A DNA stretch of 52,405 bases, taken from the NCBI GenBank assembly GCA_002411345.1, contig DHSL01000012.1, positions 1 to 52,405 of the forward strand. The letters are read 5' to 3'. Position numbers and translations under genes: made by a program. How positions within the stretch are numbered: position 1 is the stretch's first letter; every line of letters begins with the position of its first letter. This stretch comes from Bacteroidales bacterium UBA5287 (GTDB lineage Bacteria > Bacteroidota > Bacteroidia > Bacteroidales > Dysgonomonadaceae). Shown piece after piece: positions 52,355 through 52,405 of this stretch. The notes beneath the pieces were generated by a model. It saw nothing but the letters and a program-made list of their open reading frames with translations, had not been told where the DNA came from and made no database searches.

Positions 52355-52405
52355 AAGCGCTGATTTTCTTAGTTTTTAATGCAATTATATTAGCCCTCAA
52401 ATAAA

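Overview
The window looks like a chromosomal segment of a low-GC member of the Bacteroidota, order Bacteroidales. The evidence is the trpBEGDCFA gene order, an S46 dipeptidyl-peptidase, a TonB receptor with an N-terminal carboxypeptidase-like domain, an LptE-type lipoprotein next to secG, AhpC/TlpA-type thiol lipoproteins, and promoters of the Bacteroidota type (TTTG, 19-20 nt, TAnnTTTG). The genus cannot be set from the sequence alone; a non-Bacteroides family of the order is plausible. I see no rRNA, tRNA, CRISPR array, insertion sequence, integrase or prophage gene.

Layout. 0-5 kb: malate dehydrogenase (-), a ROK regulator (+) and a DPP11-like S46 peptidase (-). 4.9-9.5 kb: an uncharacterised lipoprotein, a coiled-coil membrane protein, a small secreted protein, a GH43 glycosidase lipoprotein and an FMN-binding protein. 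9.7-13.9 kb: an exported thioredoxin, a SpoU RNA methyltransferase, a CopA-type copper ATPase and a small copper chaperone. 13.9-20.5 kb: a complete tryptophan operon (trpBEGDCFA) preceded by a promoter, a 19-codon leader peptide with adjacent Trp codons, and an intrinsic terminator, which is a classical attenuator layout. 20.5-28.4 kb (-): RNase HII, a metallophosphoesterase, endonuclease I, DnaA, an MCE protein, an N-acetylmuramoyl-alanine amidase and a thioredoxin-like lipoprotein. 28.6-39.1 kb (+): rpe, comEC, a DHH phosphoesterase, a DUF4827-like lipoprotein, a phosphohexosamine mutase, a PlsC-like acyltransferase, a sigma-54 activator, lptE, an uncharacterised protein, secG and an outer-membrane protein. 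39.1-43.8 kb (-): a tight nadB-folP-cdaA-recF-DUF721 run. 43.9-52.4 kb: a carboxypeptidase-regulatory-like secreted protein, rpsO, an intergenic region with a candidate small RNA gene, an iron alcohol dehydrogenase, a TonB-dependent receptor, then (-) a UDP-glucuronate-type epimerase and a GT39 membrane glycosyltransferase.

How the genes work together. The trp genes cover every step from chorismate to tryptophan and appear to be sensed through translation of the leader peptide. The glmM/acyltransferase/sigma-54/lptE/secG stretch concerns the cell envelope and export. nadB, folP, cdaA, recF and DUF721 combine cofactor synthesis, c-di-AMP synthesis and DNA replication/repair. The copper ATPase and the small HMA protein form an export pair.

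Most promising unexplained items: (i) a compact promoter-plus-terminator unit of about 90 nt with no ORF between rpsO and the alcohol dehydrogenase, preceded by a large inverted repeat; (ii) a perfect 15-bp inverted repeat whose second arm ends at the start codon of the TonB receptor; (iii) a 23-bp near-exact copy of the RNA methyltransferase start placed 66 bp upstream of it; (iv) an uncharacterised lipoprotein family. All calls come from reading the sequence; no database search was run.
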